DNA of 64,000 nucleotides from Actinomycetaceae bacterium zg-1166 (GCA_015679245.1 CP064953.1:124001-188000), one strand, 5' to 3'; positions 19,252 to 28,353 are shown, counted from the first letter of the stretch. The notes: a model not told the origin generated them from the letters alone. Numbers and translations: made by a program.

Positions 19252-20018
19252 AAAGCCGTATAGGGTTCGAAATCCACGCTTGTCCCTTTCCTCTTTGAGC
19301 GTGGGACACGGACACGACGAAGCGCTCGCGATATCACTGCCAAGCGTACATCTTTATACTGCCCGACACGGTGAAGGTAACCGACAATATTATTTGCCGT
19401 AGGGCGGTGGCGCAGGGCGCAGGGAACCTCTTGGATAGTGAGGCCAGCGACGAGGAGATCAATCGTCATACCCACTTCCACTCCCCAGCCTGTAGCGAGA
19501 GGGCGTGCAGTGTCGAACGCTTCGCGGGTGAGACAACGCTGGCCTGAGAGGGGCTGGCGCGGGTGCCACCCCGTTGCCTTCTCAATTGCCTTTCGTCCCA
19601 GGCCTGTGACAAATCCGAATCCACCGGCTCCCGCCTGAGGGGGAAGTGCAGCGATTGCGCAATCAGCGATTCCCGCAGCCACAGGAGTGACGAGAGGTGC
19701 CGTCTCTACGGCTGATTCACCGAGGTCAGCATCGAGAAAGAGTAGAAGGCGTGAGGGAATACCTGCAACATCACGCATTGCCACAACTGAGGCACCTGTT
19801 TCCATAGCCGAGGCTTTGCCACGATTGACGGAGTGGCGTACCACCGTAGCTCCGGCATGGCGCGCAGCGTTGGCAGTCTCGTCGGTGGATCCATCATCCA
19901 CGACGACGACGAGGTCAACGTGCGGAATCGCCCGAGCAGCACGAATCGTCGCACTGATACGATCTTCCTCATCTTTGGCAGGAATAATGACGGCAACCCG
20001 TTGACCCTGTACGCTCAC
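19248..20018 (-). CDS. Family 2 glycosyltransferase (GT-A fold)
   Basis: 256 residues. The GT2 core shows the nucleotide-binding start VAVIIPAKDEEDRI, the strand VVVVDDGSTDET and the metal-binding DxD in LLFLDADLG. The region ATGWHPRQPLSGQRCLTREA matches the acceptor loop seen in glucosyl-3-phosphoglycerate synthase-like enzymes, but this protein is shorter (GpgS is about 320 residues), so the donor and acceptor are uncertain. No membrane helix. The start is GTG 20018, 6 bases behind a TAGGCT -10 element. Its last 4 bases overlap the end of the convergent 794-residue membrane protein gene. Confidence 0.88.
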   Translation of the reverse strand: MSVQGQRVAVIIPAKDEEDRISATIRAARAIPHVDLVVVVDDGSTDETANAARHAGATVVRHSVNRGKASAMETGASVVAMRDVAGIPSRLLLFLDADLGESAVETAPLVTPVAAGIADCAIAALPPQAGAGGFGFVTGLGRKAIEKATGWHPRQPLSGQRCLTREAFDTARPLATGWGVEVGMTIDLLVAGLTIQEVPCALRHRPTANNIVGYLHRVGQYKDVRLAVISRALRRVRVPRSKRKGTSVDFEPYTAF

Positions 20019-20024
20019 GTACCT

Positions 20025-20030
20025 AGCCTA
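20025..20030 (-). promoter_or_regulatory. Leaderless -10 element (TAGGCT) of the glycosyltransferase gene
   Basis: On the minus strand TAGGCT is followed by 6 bases and GTG 20018; no Shine-Dalgarno is present. Confidence 0.6.
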
Positions 20031-20178
20031 TAACCAACTCTCGGAAAATCTTGGCAGAGTTTCAAAAATGCGAGGAGAGTTTCACATCTTTGCCAGTATT
20101 AGGAACCGCAATTGAGAATTCTGTGGTTGTTCACGTAACGGAAATCCCTTGGAAGAGGTAACAATCCGCGTCTTTCGC

Positions 20179-20221
20179 AGTGGAGAGGTGACCTCTCTGG
20201 AAGGGGAGTCACCTCCTCACT
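20179..20221 (-). terminator. Hairpin downstream of the DUF5926 gene
   Basis: AGTGGAGAGGTGAC (20179-20192) pairs with GTCACCTCCTCACT (20208-20221) with two mismatches and a 15-base loop, 51 bases beyond the DUF5926 stop. No clear T-run follows. Confidence 0.5.
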
Positions 20222-20272
20222 ACGGACACGTTGACTCAAGTCGCTATCGTGATTATCGGGTGGTTACCCATC

Positions 20273-21136
20273 TCAACGCAGTGTTACCTGGCGCGAGACG
20301 ATTCCTGCACGGGCGCGCTTCTGTTCTGGGGTGAGTGCCTGGGTTGATGCGAGAGCTTCCTCAAACTTTGGAAGGAACTGCGCGAGTGGGTCATTGAGTT
20401 CGTCGGCTTCGGTTCCACGATCGAGTTCCCATACGGGGATGGAGAGACCCTGGGCGCGGAAAGCTCCCACGAACTTGGCATCGGTGAAGGCTTCTTCTCC
20501 CTTTGCGCGCAGGCGAGCAAGCGCGTCGAGCACGGTATCGCGAGGTTCGGGGCGCACCCAGCGCAGGAACTCACGTGACATCCGGCACCAGTATGCGCCC
20601 TTCTGCCCAGGAACCTCTCGTGTGGGAATGAGCTGTTCGCGGGCGTTGTGCAGTGCCTCTTGGTTTGTGGGCTTCTCGGCTTCCTCGGGAGTCATCCAGA
20701 AAGTTGGTTCCTCATGAAGGTCAAGTTCGCTGAAGTTCTCCGGGTCGAGAATGTCCTGGAGGCGTGGGCCAGGCTCGGGTAGCTCAGAGAGTGAGAGTGC
20801 TTGGCCGGGTTCGAGTTCGAGAGCGAGGAGAATCGAATTGGCCACATCACGTGAGGCATCTCCGGAACTCATAATTGTCTGGAGGGCGACGAGCACTTCG
20901 CCGTCCTCGCGTCGTATTCCCGCGGACATCTGAGGAAGAATTGTGGCGAGAGTGACCTCGGCTTCGCCATATTCCTTACTCGTGCGCACCTTCATTGTGG
21001 CAAGAGGAAGAATCTCGCGCATTGCAACGAGATCAGGCTCCACGCGCATTCCTTCGAAAGGACGCTCAACGAAGGGAACCTCCTGGCGTTTGACTTTTGG
21101 TGTCGCATTTTTGGCACGACGATTCTTCTTCGACAT
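20273..21136 (-). CDS. DUF5926 family protein
   Basis: 287 residues; an uncharacterised actinobacterial family (DUF5926). The first 20 residues are strongly basic (KKNRRAKNATPKVKRQ), which suggests nucleic-acid or ribosome contact. The rest is acidic and globular, with the conserved blocks PFVERPFEGMRVEPDLVAM, REDGEVLVALQT and EEPTFWMTPEE. There is no membrane segment and no recognisable catalytic motif. ATG 21136 is preceded by AAAGGA at good spacing. It follows the alpha/beta hydrolase by 15 bases and probably shares its transcript. Confidence 0.82.
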   Translation of the reverse strand: MSKKNRRAKNATPKVKRQEVPFVERPFEGMRVEPDLVAMREILPLATMKVRTSKEYGEAEVTLATILPQMSAGIRREDGEVLVALQTIMSSGDASRDVANSILLALELEPGQALSLSELPEPGPRLQDILDPENFSELDLHEEPTFWMTPEEAEKPTNQEALHNAREQLIPTREVPGQKGAYWCRMSREFLRWVRPEPRDTVLDALARLRAKGEEAFTDAKFVGAFRAQGLSIPVWELDRGTEADELNDPLAQFLPKFEEALASTQALTPEQKRARAGIVSRQVTLR

Positions 21137-21151
21137 GAAGATCCTTTCGTT

Positions 21152-22207
21152 TCACGAAATTTCAGGATTCTCGCGTAGCTTTTCACACTCGCGAATGTGA
21201 CGCATGGCCCATGTTACTGTCTCGCGCGTGTAGATCTCGCGGCTCGGTTTACGCGAGAGAGCAAGATCGTGGCGCCCGTGGGGGATCTCAAGAAGTTCCA
21301 CATTCTCGGAGAGCAAGGGTGCTAGGCGCTTCATATCTTCCACATTCAGCACGACATCTGAGGAAGCAAGTTCATCAGAGCTAGGATGGCGGAAATTTCC
21401 CGAGTGCGAGGAATGAGCCACAAGTACTGGGCAGCTGATCCGCACGTTTGCGCGCGCAATTTCAGCGTGAGCATGTCGCACTGTGCGGAAGAAACCAGCG
21501 TACACAGGAGCTGGATAGAGCACCTTGTGTACGGGGTTAAAGTAGAACTCTCCACCGAAATCACGATGGAGAGATCGCGCATACGAAGGTAAGAGCCGGG
21601 CGATTTTCAAGCGTGGGGCATATTTTCCAATATGGTCGAGAGTCTTGGTAAGTACTGTGCGTACGAACTGGCTACCACCCTGGTCAAGCCAGGGTGAGTT
21701 GAGGATGAGGGCATCGATGCTCCCAGGGTGGTGAGAAGCCCACAGTGCAGCCTGCAAACCCCCAGTGGAATGACCGATGAGAATAATACGGCGAGCGCCG
21801 AGATTGCGCAGGTAACCGAGAGCAGTAGAAATTTCCTCCTCGCGCACGCCAAGGTCGCGTATATCGTCGCGTGAGGCTTCGAGGCGAAGGGCGCGTCCGC
21901 CGCGTCGGAAATCCAGGCCAACGAGGGGGACACCTACGGAACGCCAGGCTGCGGCTTGCTCGGTGTGGAAGAAGGTGTCTTGGAAACCAGGAAGGTAAAG
22001 GGCTGCGGTGTGTGATGTGGAGATAAGGTCGGCAGCATCAGACTCGTGGACAATCACAGCTACATCTGGCCGTCCGGCTGGAGCGCCGCCATCGTCAGTA
22101 GTGAGGAAGATAGTGCGAGCCTGCCATGTGGAACCCAAATAATCTGGGTGAGGAGAGCTAATCCACGGGTGGGAAGGCTTCTCCTGGGTATTCCTTACAC
22201 GACTCAT
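21152..22207 (-). CDS. Alpha/beta hydrolase
   Basis: 351 residues from ATG 22207. The nucleophile elbow GHSTGG, the upstream oxyanion segment ALYLPGFQDTFFH, and a late HGRHDLALSRKPS carrying the catalytic His make up an alpha/beta hydrolase of the lysophospholipase-like group. The substrate is unknown. The ATG overlaps the upp stop (TGATG), so translation is coupled to uracil phosphoribosyltransferase. No signal peptide is visible, so it should be cytoplasmic. Confidence 0.85.
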   Translation of the reverse strand: MSRVRNTQEKPSHPWISSPHPDYLGSTWQARTIFLTTDDGGAPAGRPDVAVIVHESDAADLISTSHTAALYLPGFQDTFFHTEQAAAWRSVGVPLVGLDFRRGGRALRLEASRDDIRDLGVREEEISTALGYLRNLGARRIILIGHSTGGLQAALWASHHPGSIDALILNSPWLDQGGSQFVRTVLTKTLDHIGKYAPRLKIARLLPSYARSLHRDFGGEFYFNPVHKVLYPAPVYAGFFRTVRHAHAEIARANVRISCPVLVAHSSHSGNFRHPSSDELASSDVVLNVEDMKRLAPLLSENVELLEIPHGRHDLALSRKPSREIYTRETVTWAMRHIRECEKLRENPEIS

Positions 22208-22845
22208 CAATCAACCACGCCGTAGAGACGGTCTCCGGCATCACCAAGGCCAGGAACGATGTAGCCATTTTCGTTGAGATGATCGTCCACGGCAGCTACG
22301 ACGATCGTAACTTCGGCACGATCGCCCACAGCCTTGTGAATATTTTCCAGACCTTCAGGAGCAGCGAGGATGCAGACACAGGTAACGTCCCGTGCCCCTC
22401 GTTCAAGAAGATATTCAATCGAGGCAATAAGTGTGTGTCCTGTGGCGAGCATGGGATCGAGTACGTAGCACTGGCGCCCGGAGAGATCTTCGGGTAAACG
22501 GTTGGCGTAGGTGACTGCTTCGAAGGTTGTTTCATCGCGTTTCATCCCGAGGAAGCCAATTTCAGCGGAGGGGAGGAGCTTCGACATGCCTTCGAGCATC
22601 CCAAGGCCAGCACGCAGGATTGGAACGACGATTGGGCGAGGTTCGGTGAGCTTAGTGCCGGTGGCTTTTGCCACGGGGGTGGTGATCTCCACAGTCTCTG
22701 TACGCACATCATGTGTGGCTTCGTAAGCCAGGAGTGTGACGAGTTCGTCGACAAGCTGACGGAAAACAGGGGAGGGAGTACGGGAATCGCGGAGAAGGGT
22801 AAGTTTGTGGGCAACGAGGGGATGTTCAATAACCTGAGTGCGCAT
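22207..22845 (-). CDS. upp: Uracil phosphoribosyltransferase
   Basis: 212 residues; makes UMP from uracil and PRPP. Family motifs are [14 protein letters not shown], the PRPP loop [13 protein letters not shown] and the uracil-binding tail [19 protein letters not shown]. Full length, cytoplasmic. A TAAATT -10 element ends 6 bases before ATG 22845, indicating a leaderless transcript. It heads an operon with the hydrolase and DUF5926 genes. Confidence 0.97.
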   Translation of the reverse strand: MRTQVIEHPLVAHKLTLLRDSRTPSPVFRQLVDELVTLLAYEATHDVRTETVEITTPVAKATGTKLTEPRPIVVPILRAGLGMLEGMSKLLPSAEIGFLGMKRDETTFEAVTYANRLPEDLSGRQCYVLDPMLATGHTLIASIEYLLERGARDVTCVCILAAPEGLENIHKAVGDRAEVTIVVAAVDDHLNENGYIVPGLGDAGDRLYGVVD

Positions 22846-22851
22846 GGCTCC

Positions 22852-22857
22852 AATTTA
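22852..22857 (-). promoter_or_regulatory. Leaderless -10 element (TAAATT) of upp
   Basis: TAAATT on the minus strand, 6 bases before ATG 22845, with no Shine-Dalgarno. Confidence 0.5.
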
Positions 22858-22919
22858 CCAGTGTTCAACTGGTTTACTAGTGCTGGAGAAGCTGGATGTG
22901 AAGTTAGCTCAGACAGTCG

Positions 22920-23411
22920 GTGGTTGAGGCGAATGTGGAAGAAAGTAGGGTGGCGAGGGTGTACGACGAGGAACGGCAGTGGATCTGGCGTGCCAGGGAA
23001 CTCGCTGAGTACGCGGCTCAGAGTGGAGATGTTCCCGTGGGAGCACTTGTTGTGCGCTCGGGTGAAGTTCTGGGCAAGGGCTGGAATACGCGCGAGGTGG
23101 CACAGGATCCGGTGGGACATGCTGAGATCATGGCTCTTCGTGAGGCGGCACAACGCGTGGGAAGTTGGCGCCTTCCTGGCTGTGACCTCTACGTGACGCT
23201 TGAACCTTGCACGATGTGTGCGGGAGCTATCGTCGCGGCGAGGGTACGGCGCGTGGTATTTGGAGCTTGGGATGCGAAAGCGGGTGCGGCGGGATCTCTT
23301 CGCGATGTGCTCCGTGATTCACGCCTCAACCATCATGTTGAGGTGGTGGGTGGTATCTGTGAGGAGGAGTGTGCTGCCCAGCTTGCGGAGTTTTTCTCTT
23401 CACGACGATGA
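22920..23411 (+). CDS. tadA: tRNA-specific adenosine deaminase
   Basis: 163 residues; deaminates adenosine-34 to inosine in tRNA-Arg(ACG). The zinc deaminase motifs are DPVGHAEIMALREA (His ligand and catalytic Glu) and LEPCTMCAGAI (two Cys ligands). The C-terminal LNHHVEVVGGI region is typical of TadA. The longest start is GTG 22920; GTG 22950 and 22959 would give a protein closer to the family's usual 150 residues, and no ribosome site decides between them. It is divergent from upp. Confidence 0.93.
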   Translation: MVEANVEESRVARVYDEERQWIWRARELAEYAAQSGDVPVGALVVRSGEVLGKGWNTREVAQDPVGHAEIMALREAAQRVGSWRLPGCDLYVTLEPCTMCAGAIVAARVRRVVFGAWDAKAGAAGSLRDVLRDSRLNHHVEVVGGICEEECAAQLAEFFSSRR

Positions 23412-23565
23412 TGCTGTCTCAATGAGTCTGGGTGGCTCGGGGTAACGTGTGGGTGGCTTGGGATGGCGGAACGTCTAGGTGACGTGTGAGTGGGATGGGG
23501 CCAGTAATTCATCTCACCGGAGCTAAATTCGCGCTCGTATGGCATCTGGTTGTACGATTGGCGGC

Positions 23566-23654
23566 GGTAGCGTGTCCGAGCGGCCGAAGGTGCAGCACTC
23601 GAAATGCTGTGTGGTTAATAGCCACCGCGGGTTCAAATCCCGCCGCTACCGCCA
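23566..23654 (+). tRNA. tRNA-Ser (anticodon CGA)
   Basis: 89 bases including encoded CCA. Acceptor GGTAGCG / CGCTACC with discriminator G, D-arm TCCGAGCGGCC, anticodon loop CTCGAAA, long variable arm and T-arm GGGTTCAAATCCC. Anticodon CGA reads UCG. Confidence 0.97.
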
Positions 23655-23660
23655 GACTTT

Positions 23661-23705
23661 CCCCGGTATTAAGCATAAAAACTTATGTGCCGGGGAAAAT
23701 CTTTT
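23661..23705 (+). terminator. Terminator of tRNA-Ser(CGA)
   Basis: CCCCGG (23661-23666) pairs with CCGGGG (23690-23695), with a weak inner stem, followed by AAAATCTTTT. Confidence 0.75.
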
Positions 23706-24336
23706 AGTTATTTGTTATTTTCGACTGCTATATGGCTAGAGAAATCAGTACCCCTCCCTTGCATCTTTATCGTGCTTGTGCCTCTCTTCTTGCCCTATAA
23801 GCTCCTCTTCATTCCCTGTACTCTCCCGACGATGGTTGTCTGCTTGTCGCCCAGGGGTGTATCTGAACCTTACTTTCTTACTCTCTCGGCGATGGGCTGC
23901 CGCATCCCCATTTGTGCACTAACTGCATCCTCTAAACGTTTGTGCCACAACACTGCTTCAACCCTATATAGGCGACGTTATGACCACCTTTTGACAAGCA
24001 TTTTCATACGAAATACACCCAATTTCTACGTGAGCGGTGTTGTGGCTCTATCAACATATGTGGGGCGAAGCATCCACTCCTTCTGACGTAGATATATCAG
24101 TGAAACCGCACAAACTCCGTCTCTACTTTCGTGCATCGTGTTCACTTTTCATCAGCTTTCTTGCCACTTCCTCGGCAACTTTGAAACACTCAAATTTCAG
24201 CTGAAAGAGAGGAGTGGGTCTATCTCATCGCATCTAGTTGCCACATTTGCGTGGGAAATACGAGAGGGGATCGTTCGCCCTTGCGCTGACCTATTCTGAG
24301 AGAAGTCATGCGGACGACACAGGGAGGTGAGTACCC
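23706..24336. other. 631-base gap upstream of the GatD-like gene
   Basis: No credible gene; small frames here lack ribosome sites and recognisable protein. The region is AT-richer than its flanks. It contains a possible promoter (TTGACA at 23991-23996, 17 bases, TACACC at 24014) and the perfect palindrome TTTCAGCTGAAA (24195-24206), 130 bases before the dehydrogenase start. A regulated leader for the catabolic cluster is the likeliest content. Confidence 0.4.
24195..24206. promoter_or_regulatory. Perfect 12-bp palindrome, possible operator
   Basis: TTTCAGCTGAAA lies upstream of the dehydrogenase gene. It could bind the SorC-family regulator encoded two genes along; no second copy was noticed. 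Confidence 0.3.
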
Positions 24337-25386
24337 ATGACGAAAATGACGGCAGTTGTCATGTATGCGCCGGGAGATATCCGGCTTGAAGAAGTTGAGA
24401 AACCTGTTGCTGGTCCTGGTGAAGCGTTGCTCAAGGTAGCAGCCTGCGGTGTCTGTGGTTCAGATATGGCACGTATGTTTAAGAAGGGACCACATAAGCT
24501 GCCCCTTATCTGCGGCCACGAATTTTCTGCTGTAGTAGAGGAAGTTGGCGAAGGTGTCACGAGCGTGGCTCCCGGCGACCACGTCACTGTCCCTCCGATG
24601 ATCCCCTGCTTTAAGTGTGGCCCTTGTACCGCTGGTCATTACTCACTCTGTGAGGACTACGATTACTACGGTTCGCGCTGCAACGGCGCATACGCCGATT
24701 ATGTGGCTGGCCCAGCTGATCTTCTCCTCAAGGTTCCTGAGGATTTGGATTTGCGTGCCGCAGCGATGGTAGACCCGTCAGCGATTGCCCTGCACGGTAT
24801 TTTGCGTACGAAGCTCACAGTAGGTTCACGTGTAGCCGTTATGGGTGGTGGTGGTCCTATTGGCCTCTTCGCGATTCAGTGGGCAAAGATCATGGGTGCC
24901 AGCGAAGTCGTTTCCTTCGATGTCTCAGAGGAAAAGAAGCGCCTCGCCCTCGAAGCTGGTGCCACGGCTGCTCCTCTTACCGACGAAGAAAAGGCAGAGA
25001 TCGTCGGCCTTGGATTCGACGTCATTGTGGATACAACAGGTGCGAAGTCCGTTCCGGATTCCTCAGTGGGAATGATTGCCCGACATGGAGAGCTTGTGTT
25101 GATCGGTATTCCCAATGCCGACATTACGATCTCAGACAAGAGCTGGGCTCGCCTCATGCGCCTTGAGGCTGGAGTCCTTGGATCGTGGAATTCCTTCTCG
25201 GCTCCTTTCCCTGGCAAGGAATGGCGTGTGAGCGTGGAGAAGATGCATTCAGGAGAACTCAAGTGGGAGTTCATGATTACTCACGAACTCGGGCTAGAAA
25301 AGGTTGCGCAAACAATCCGCGCTATGAGTGAACGCACCATTCATTCGTCAAAGGTCATCTTTATGCCGGAGAAGACAACGAAGTAG
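24337..25386 (+). CDS. Zinc-dependent polyol dehydrogenase, galactitol-1-phosphate dehydrogenase-like
   Basis: 349 residues; medium-chain dehydrogenase. The catalytic zinc site is CGVCGSD with GHEF, the structural zinc lobe is CFKCGPCTAGHYSLC, and the NAD(P)-binding loop is VAVMGGGGPIGLF. The pattern CGSDMARMFKKGPHKLPLICGHEF and the C-terminal VLGSWNSFSAPFPGKEW closely match recalled GatD, which oxidises galactitol-1-phosphate to tagatose-6-phosphate. Related enzymes act on other polyols, so the substrate is inferred. GGGAGG precedes ATG 24337. It is the first gene of a cluster with a SorC regulator and an FGGY kinase. No sugar transporter gene is adjacent. Confidence 0.87.
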   Translation: MTKMTAVVMYAPGDIRLEEVEKPVAGPGEALLKVAACGVCGSDMARMFKKGPHKLPLICGHEFSAVVEEVGEGVTSVAPGDHVTVPPMIPCFKCGPCTAGHYSLCEDYDYYGSRCNGAYADYVAGPADLLLKVPEDLDLRAAAMVDPSAIALHGILRTKLTVGSRVAVMGGGGPIGLFAIQWAKIMGASEVVSFDVSEEKKRLALEAGATAAPLTDEEKAEIVGLGFDVIVDTTGAKSVPDSSVGMIARHGELVLIGIPNADITISDKSWARLMRLEAGVLGSWNSFSAPFPGKEWRVSVEKMHSGELKWEFMITHELGLEKVAQTIRAMSERTIHSSKVIFMPEKTTK

Positions 25387-25542
25387 GTGTGTCCACATAG
25401 GTGGGCTTACGCGTTTACAAAGGTTGCTAGGCTGTGGCGGCGCATATGTACGAGTGGAATAAGCCGGCGCCCACTACTGGTGTACATGCAGGCCACAGCC
25501 AGGCTCGTCTTAACGGAAAGTTCTAAGAAGGTGGGGGAGACG

Positions 25543-26505
25543 ATGGTATCTGGGCGAACCCAGCGCCGGGATGAAATCCTACGTGTATGCGAATTGAGCT
25601 ACCTGCGTGGATGGACGCAGCAGCGTATCGCTTCTCATACTGGGTTTTCCCGTTGGAAGGTAGCACGCCTCCTTGCCGCCGGACTAGAGGAAGGTTACGT
25701 TCATATCCGTATCCAGGATCCCTTCGCTCGCGACGCCGATCTAGAAGCAAAGCTCACGCGCCGCTACGGCCTTGACGAAGCCGTAGTGGTGCGTGAGCGT
25801 TCCACGGTGGAACTCACCATCGAAGCGGTGAGTGCCCAAGCAGCACGCCTACTTGAGCAGATCCGCCCAAATCCAGAAATTGTGGGAATTTCGTGGGGAC
25901 GCACGCTTGCTGAAGTCTCTGCCCAACTTGGTGAAAGCTGGGCAGAACATCCCCAGATCGTCCAGCTTAACGGCGGAGTAGCCAACATGAATAAAGCCAC
26001 CTCGATGCACACGGTCACCACATTTGCACGTAAGGCTCACGGTAGGGCGTACATTGTTCCTTGCCCGGCGATCGTCGGCTCACAAGAACTAGCTATGGCA
26101 CTGCGGGAGGATCGCACAGTCAAGGATGTGCTAGAGGCTGGGCAGTGTGCCCAGGTGGCGCTTTTCTCTCTTGGTGCGCTGCGCAGTGATTCCGTTCTTG
26201 TTGAGTCAGGTTGCCTCACTCAGGCTGATGTGAGCCGCTTGCGAGCCTCAGGTGGCGTGGGCGATATCCTTGGCCATTTTATCAACGGGGTGGGAGAGAT
26301 CGTCGACGAGGGGATTGAGGCACGCACTATCGGAATTCATCTTTCGGATCTACGTGCGATTCCTCATTCGATCGCTGTGGCTGTAGGGAGACAGAAGGGA
26401 GCAATTACACGGGCAGCACTCTTGGGTTCTTACGCGAAAATTTTGGTAACAAGCGCGTCTACGGCGCGTGATGTCCTTGCCGACGACGAAGATGCTCACC
26501 TTTAG
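25543..26505 (+). CDS. SorC/DeoR-type sugar-responsive transcriptional regulator
   Basis: 320 residues from ATG 25543, which has GGGGGAG upstream; the frame is open further 5' but without a start signal. An N-terminal helix-turn-helix (LRGWTQQRIASHTGFSRWKVARLLAAGLEEGYV) is followed by the SorC sugar-binding domain (about 60-315), with LGISWGRT-like and LGALRSDSVLVESG blocks. SorC proteins respond to phosphorylated sugars and control nearby catabolic genes. It sits between the polyol dehydrogenase and the kinase, so those two are the probable targets. Confidence 0.9.
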   Translation: MVSGRTQRRDEILRVCELSYLRGWTQQRIASHTGFSRWKVARLLAAGLEEGYVHIRIQDPFARDADLEAKLTRRYGLDEAVVVRERSTVELTIEAVSAQAARLLEQIRPNPEIVGISWGRTLAEVSAQLGESWAEHPQIVQLNGGVANMNKATSMHTVTTFARKAHGRAYIVPCPAIVGSQELAMALREDRTVKDVLEAGQCAQVALFSLGALRSDSVLVESGCLTQADVSRLRASGGVGDILGHFINGVGEIVDEGIEARTIGIHLSDLRAIPHSIAVAVGRQKGAITRAALLGSYAKILVTSASTARDVLADDEDAHL

Positions 26506-26671
26506 TGGGGTATGCCAATCTGTATTCGCTTTACCGCGAGTTCTCGGTAGGGCGAATGCGTGAGCGTCGTCGGAAAAAGTAAGAAAAACGGAGCTACTGG
26601 CCTGGTGCTGGTGGCTAGAGAAAAATTGAGACGGCGGTGACAATGACAGTTGGCGCCGGGTGAAACGAACA

Positions 26672-26687
26672 CAAACAACGTTGTTTG
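26672..26687. promoter_or_regulatory. Perfect 16-bp palindrome overlapping the kinase translation start region
   Basis: CAAACAACGTTGTTTG ends 10 bases before ATG 26698 and abuts its GAGGAG ribosome site. The position suits an operator for a repressor such as the adjacent SorC protein, or an RNA hairpin covering the ribosome site. Confidence 0.45.
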
Positions 26688-26697
26688 AGGAGTAGCA

Positions 26698-28236
26698 ATG
26701 GCAGAAAAACTTGTTCTTGGAGTAGATGTCGGTACGGGTGGCGTGCGTGTGGCGCTCGTCGATCCGAAGGGACACATGGAGGCTACCGCTTCTGTCGCGG
26801 TGGCAACAGCGACCCCACGCCCAGCATGGGCGGAGCAAGAACCGATGGACTGGTGGAATGGCCTTAGAGAGGCACTCTCTCAGGTTTTGACGAAGGTGGA
26901 TGCAAAGCGAATCGTTGGCATGAGCGTTGATGGTACTTCCGCCACCGTTGTTGCCTGCGATCGCAATGGTAAACCCTTGCGCCCCGCTCTGCTCTGGATG
27001 GATGTACGTGCGGCTGAAGAAGCTGTGGAGCTGACGAATACTGGCGATCCTGCGCTTAAGTATGCGGGGCAAAACACCGTTTCGGCTGAATGGGGTTTAC
27101 CCAAACTTATGTGGCTCAAGCGCCATGAGCCAGACGTGTACGAAAAAGCAGAAGTCTTTGCCGATTCGATGGATTGGCTCACCCACCGCCTTACAGGCGA
27201 ATGGGCGATGTCGGTGTGTTCAGCGACGTGTAAGTTCTTCTATGACTCAAATTGGTCGGGTTGGCCGACGAATCTCTATACGAAAGCAGGTGTTGGCGAG
27301 GCTCTCGGAAAACTTCCGTCAACCGTTCTGAACATGGGTGAAGTTGCGGGTACACTCACGGCGAGTGCTGCGAAAGAACTTGGCCTCACCCCTGGAATCA
27401 CTGTAGCCATGGGCGGCATTGATGCCCATGTGGGAGCCATTGGACTTGGTGTGGTAGAGCCGGGTTCGCTTGCACTCATTACAGGTTCTTCGCATGTGAT
27501 GTTGGGACAGACGGATCAAGCGATCTATTCCAAGGGAATTTGGGGTTCGTATTTCGACGCTATTATTCCGGGTCAATATACGGTGGAGGCTGGCCAGATT
27601 TCCTCTGGCTCTGTCAATAGTTGGTGGGTGAAGAACTACACGCTCAAAGCTCACGAGGAAGCTGCTCGTGAAGGTGTTGAGCTCTATGAGATTCTCAATC
27701 GCGGAGCCAAGGAAATTCCGATTGGTTCTGATGGCGTGATTGTGCTTGACCATTTCCAGGGGAATCGTTCGCCTTTCTCCGATCCGTTCTCCCGCGGAGC
27801 AATTACAGGACTCACGCTCTCCCATACGGAGAACCACATTTATCGTGCGATTCTTGAAGGTGTATGTTTTGGTACGCGCATCATCTTCGATACATTCCGT
27901 GAAAAGGGAATGAATCCGACAACCGTTGTCGTTTCCGGCGGACCAACGAAGGCTGAATTCTGGATGCAGATGCACGCCGATGTGACAGGTGTGGCGCTGC
28001 GTATTCCGGCTAATACTGAAGGGCCACTTATGGGTAGTGCGATTCTGGCAACTGTTGGCGCCGGTTTACATTCAAGTATCGGTGAAGCTGCCAAGGAGAT
28101 GACAAGCGTGGCGCGAATCATCGAACCGAATATGGAGGCCTACGAAGCATACGACTTCTACTATCGCCGCTATGTGGATCTCTATTCGGCTCTCGCACCG
28201 ATTTCACAAGAGGTCGCAAAACACGTGGCAGAGTAA
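26698..28236 (+). CDS. FGGY-family carbohydrate kinase
   Basis: 512 residues; phosphorylates a sugar or polyol with ATP. The N-terminal FGGY domain starts VLGVDVGTGGVRVALVD and includes SVDGTSATVVACD and LLWMDVRA. The catalytic base is the Asp in GGIDAHVGAIG. The C-terminal domain carries the FGGY signature region VVSGGPTKAEFWMQMHADV. The block HFQGNRSPFSDPFSRGAI is typical of the ribulokinase/tetrulose-kinase side of the family rather than of xylulokinase or glycerol kinase. The exact substrate is unknown. GAGGAG precedes ATG 26698. Confidence 0.9.
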   Translation: MAEKLVLGVDVGTGGVRVALVDPKGHMEATASVAVATATPRPAWAEQEPMDWWNGLREALSQVLTKVDAKRIVGMSVDGTSATVVACDRNGKPLRPALLWMDVRAAEEAVELTNTGDPALKYAGQNTVSAEWGLPKLMWLKRHEPDVYEKAEVFADSMDWLTHRLTGEWAMSVCSATCKFFYDSNWSGWPTNLYTKAGVGEALGKLPSTVLNMGEVAGTLTASAAKELGLTPGITVAMGGIDAHVGAIGLGVVEPGSLALITGSSHVMLGQTDQAIYSKGIWGSYFDAIIPGQYTVEAGQISSGSVNSWWVKNYTLKAHEEAAREGVELYEILNRGAKEIPIGSDGVIVLDHFQGNRSPFSDPFSRGAITGLTLSHTENHIYRAILEGVCFGTRIIFDTFREKGMNPTTVVVSGGPTKAEFWMQMHADVTGVALRIPANTEGPLMGSAILATVGAGLHSSIGEAAKEMTSVARIIEPNMEAYEAYDFYYRRYVDLYSALAPISQEVAKHVAE

Positions 28237-28353
28237 GCCGTATAGTTTTGCACAATGTAGGTGGGGTGGTTCTCTGTGAAGTGCTTCCCAGAAGAAGGAA
28301 CTGAATAAACCAGTCCAACTTAAGGGAAGGGTTCTCTGCTGGGATCACCCCGC

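Noticed and set aside
23685-24086. 133-codon frame in the gap after tRNA-Ser(CGA)
   Set aside because: It starts inside the tRNA terminator, has no ribosome site and reads as random hydrophobic sequence.
26350-27072. 240-codon antisense frame across the regulator-kinase junction
   Set aside because: It overlaps two well-supported genes, has unusual His/Ser composition and no family resemblance.
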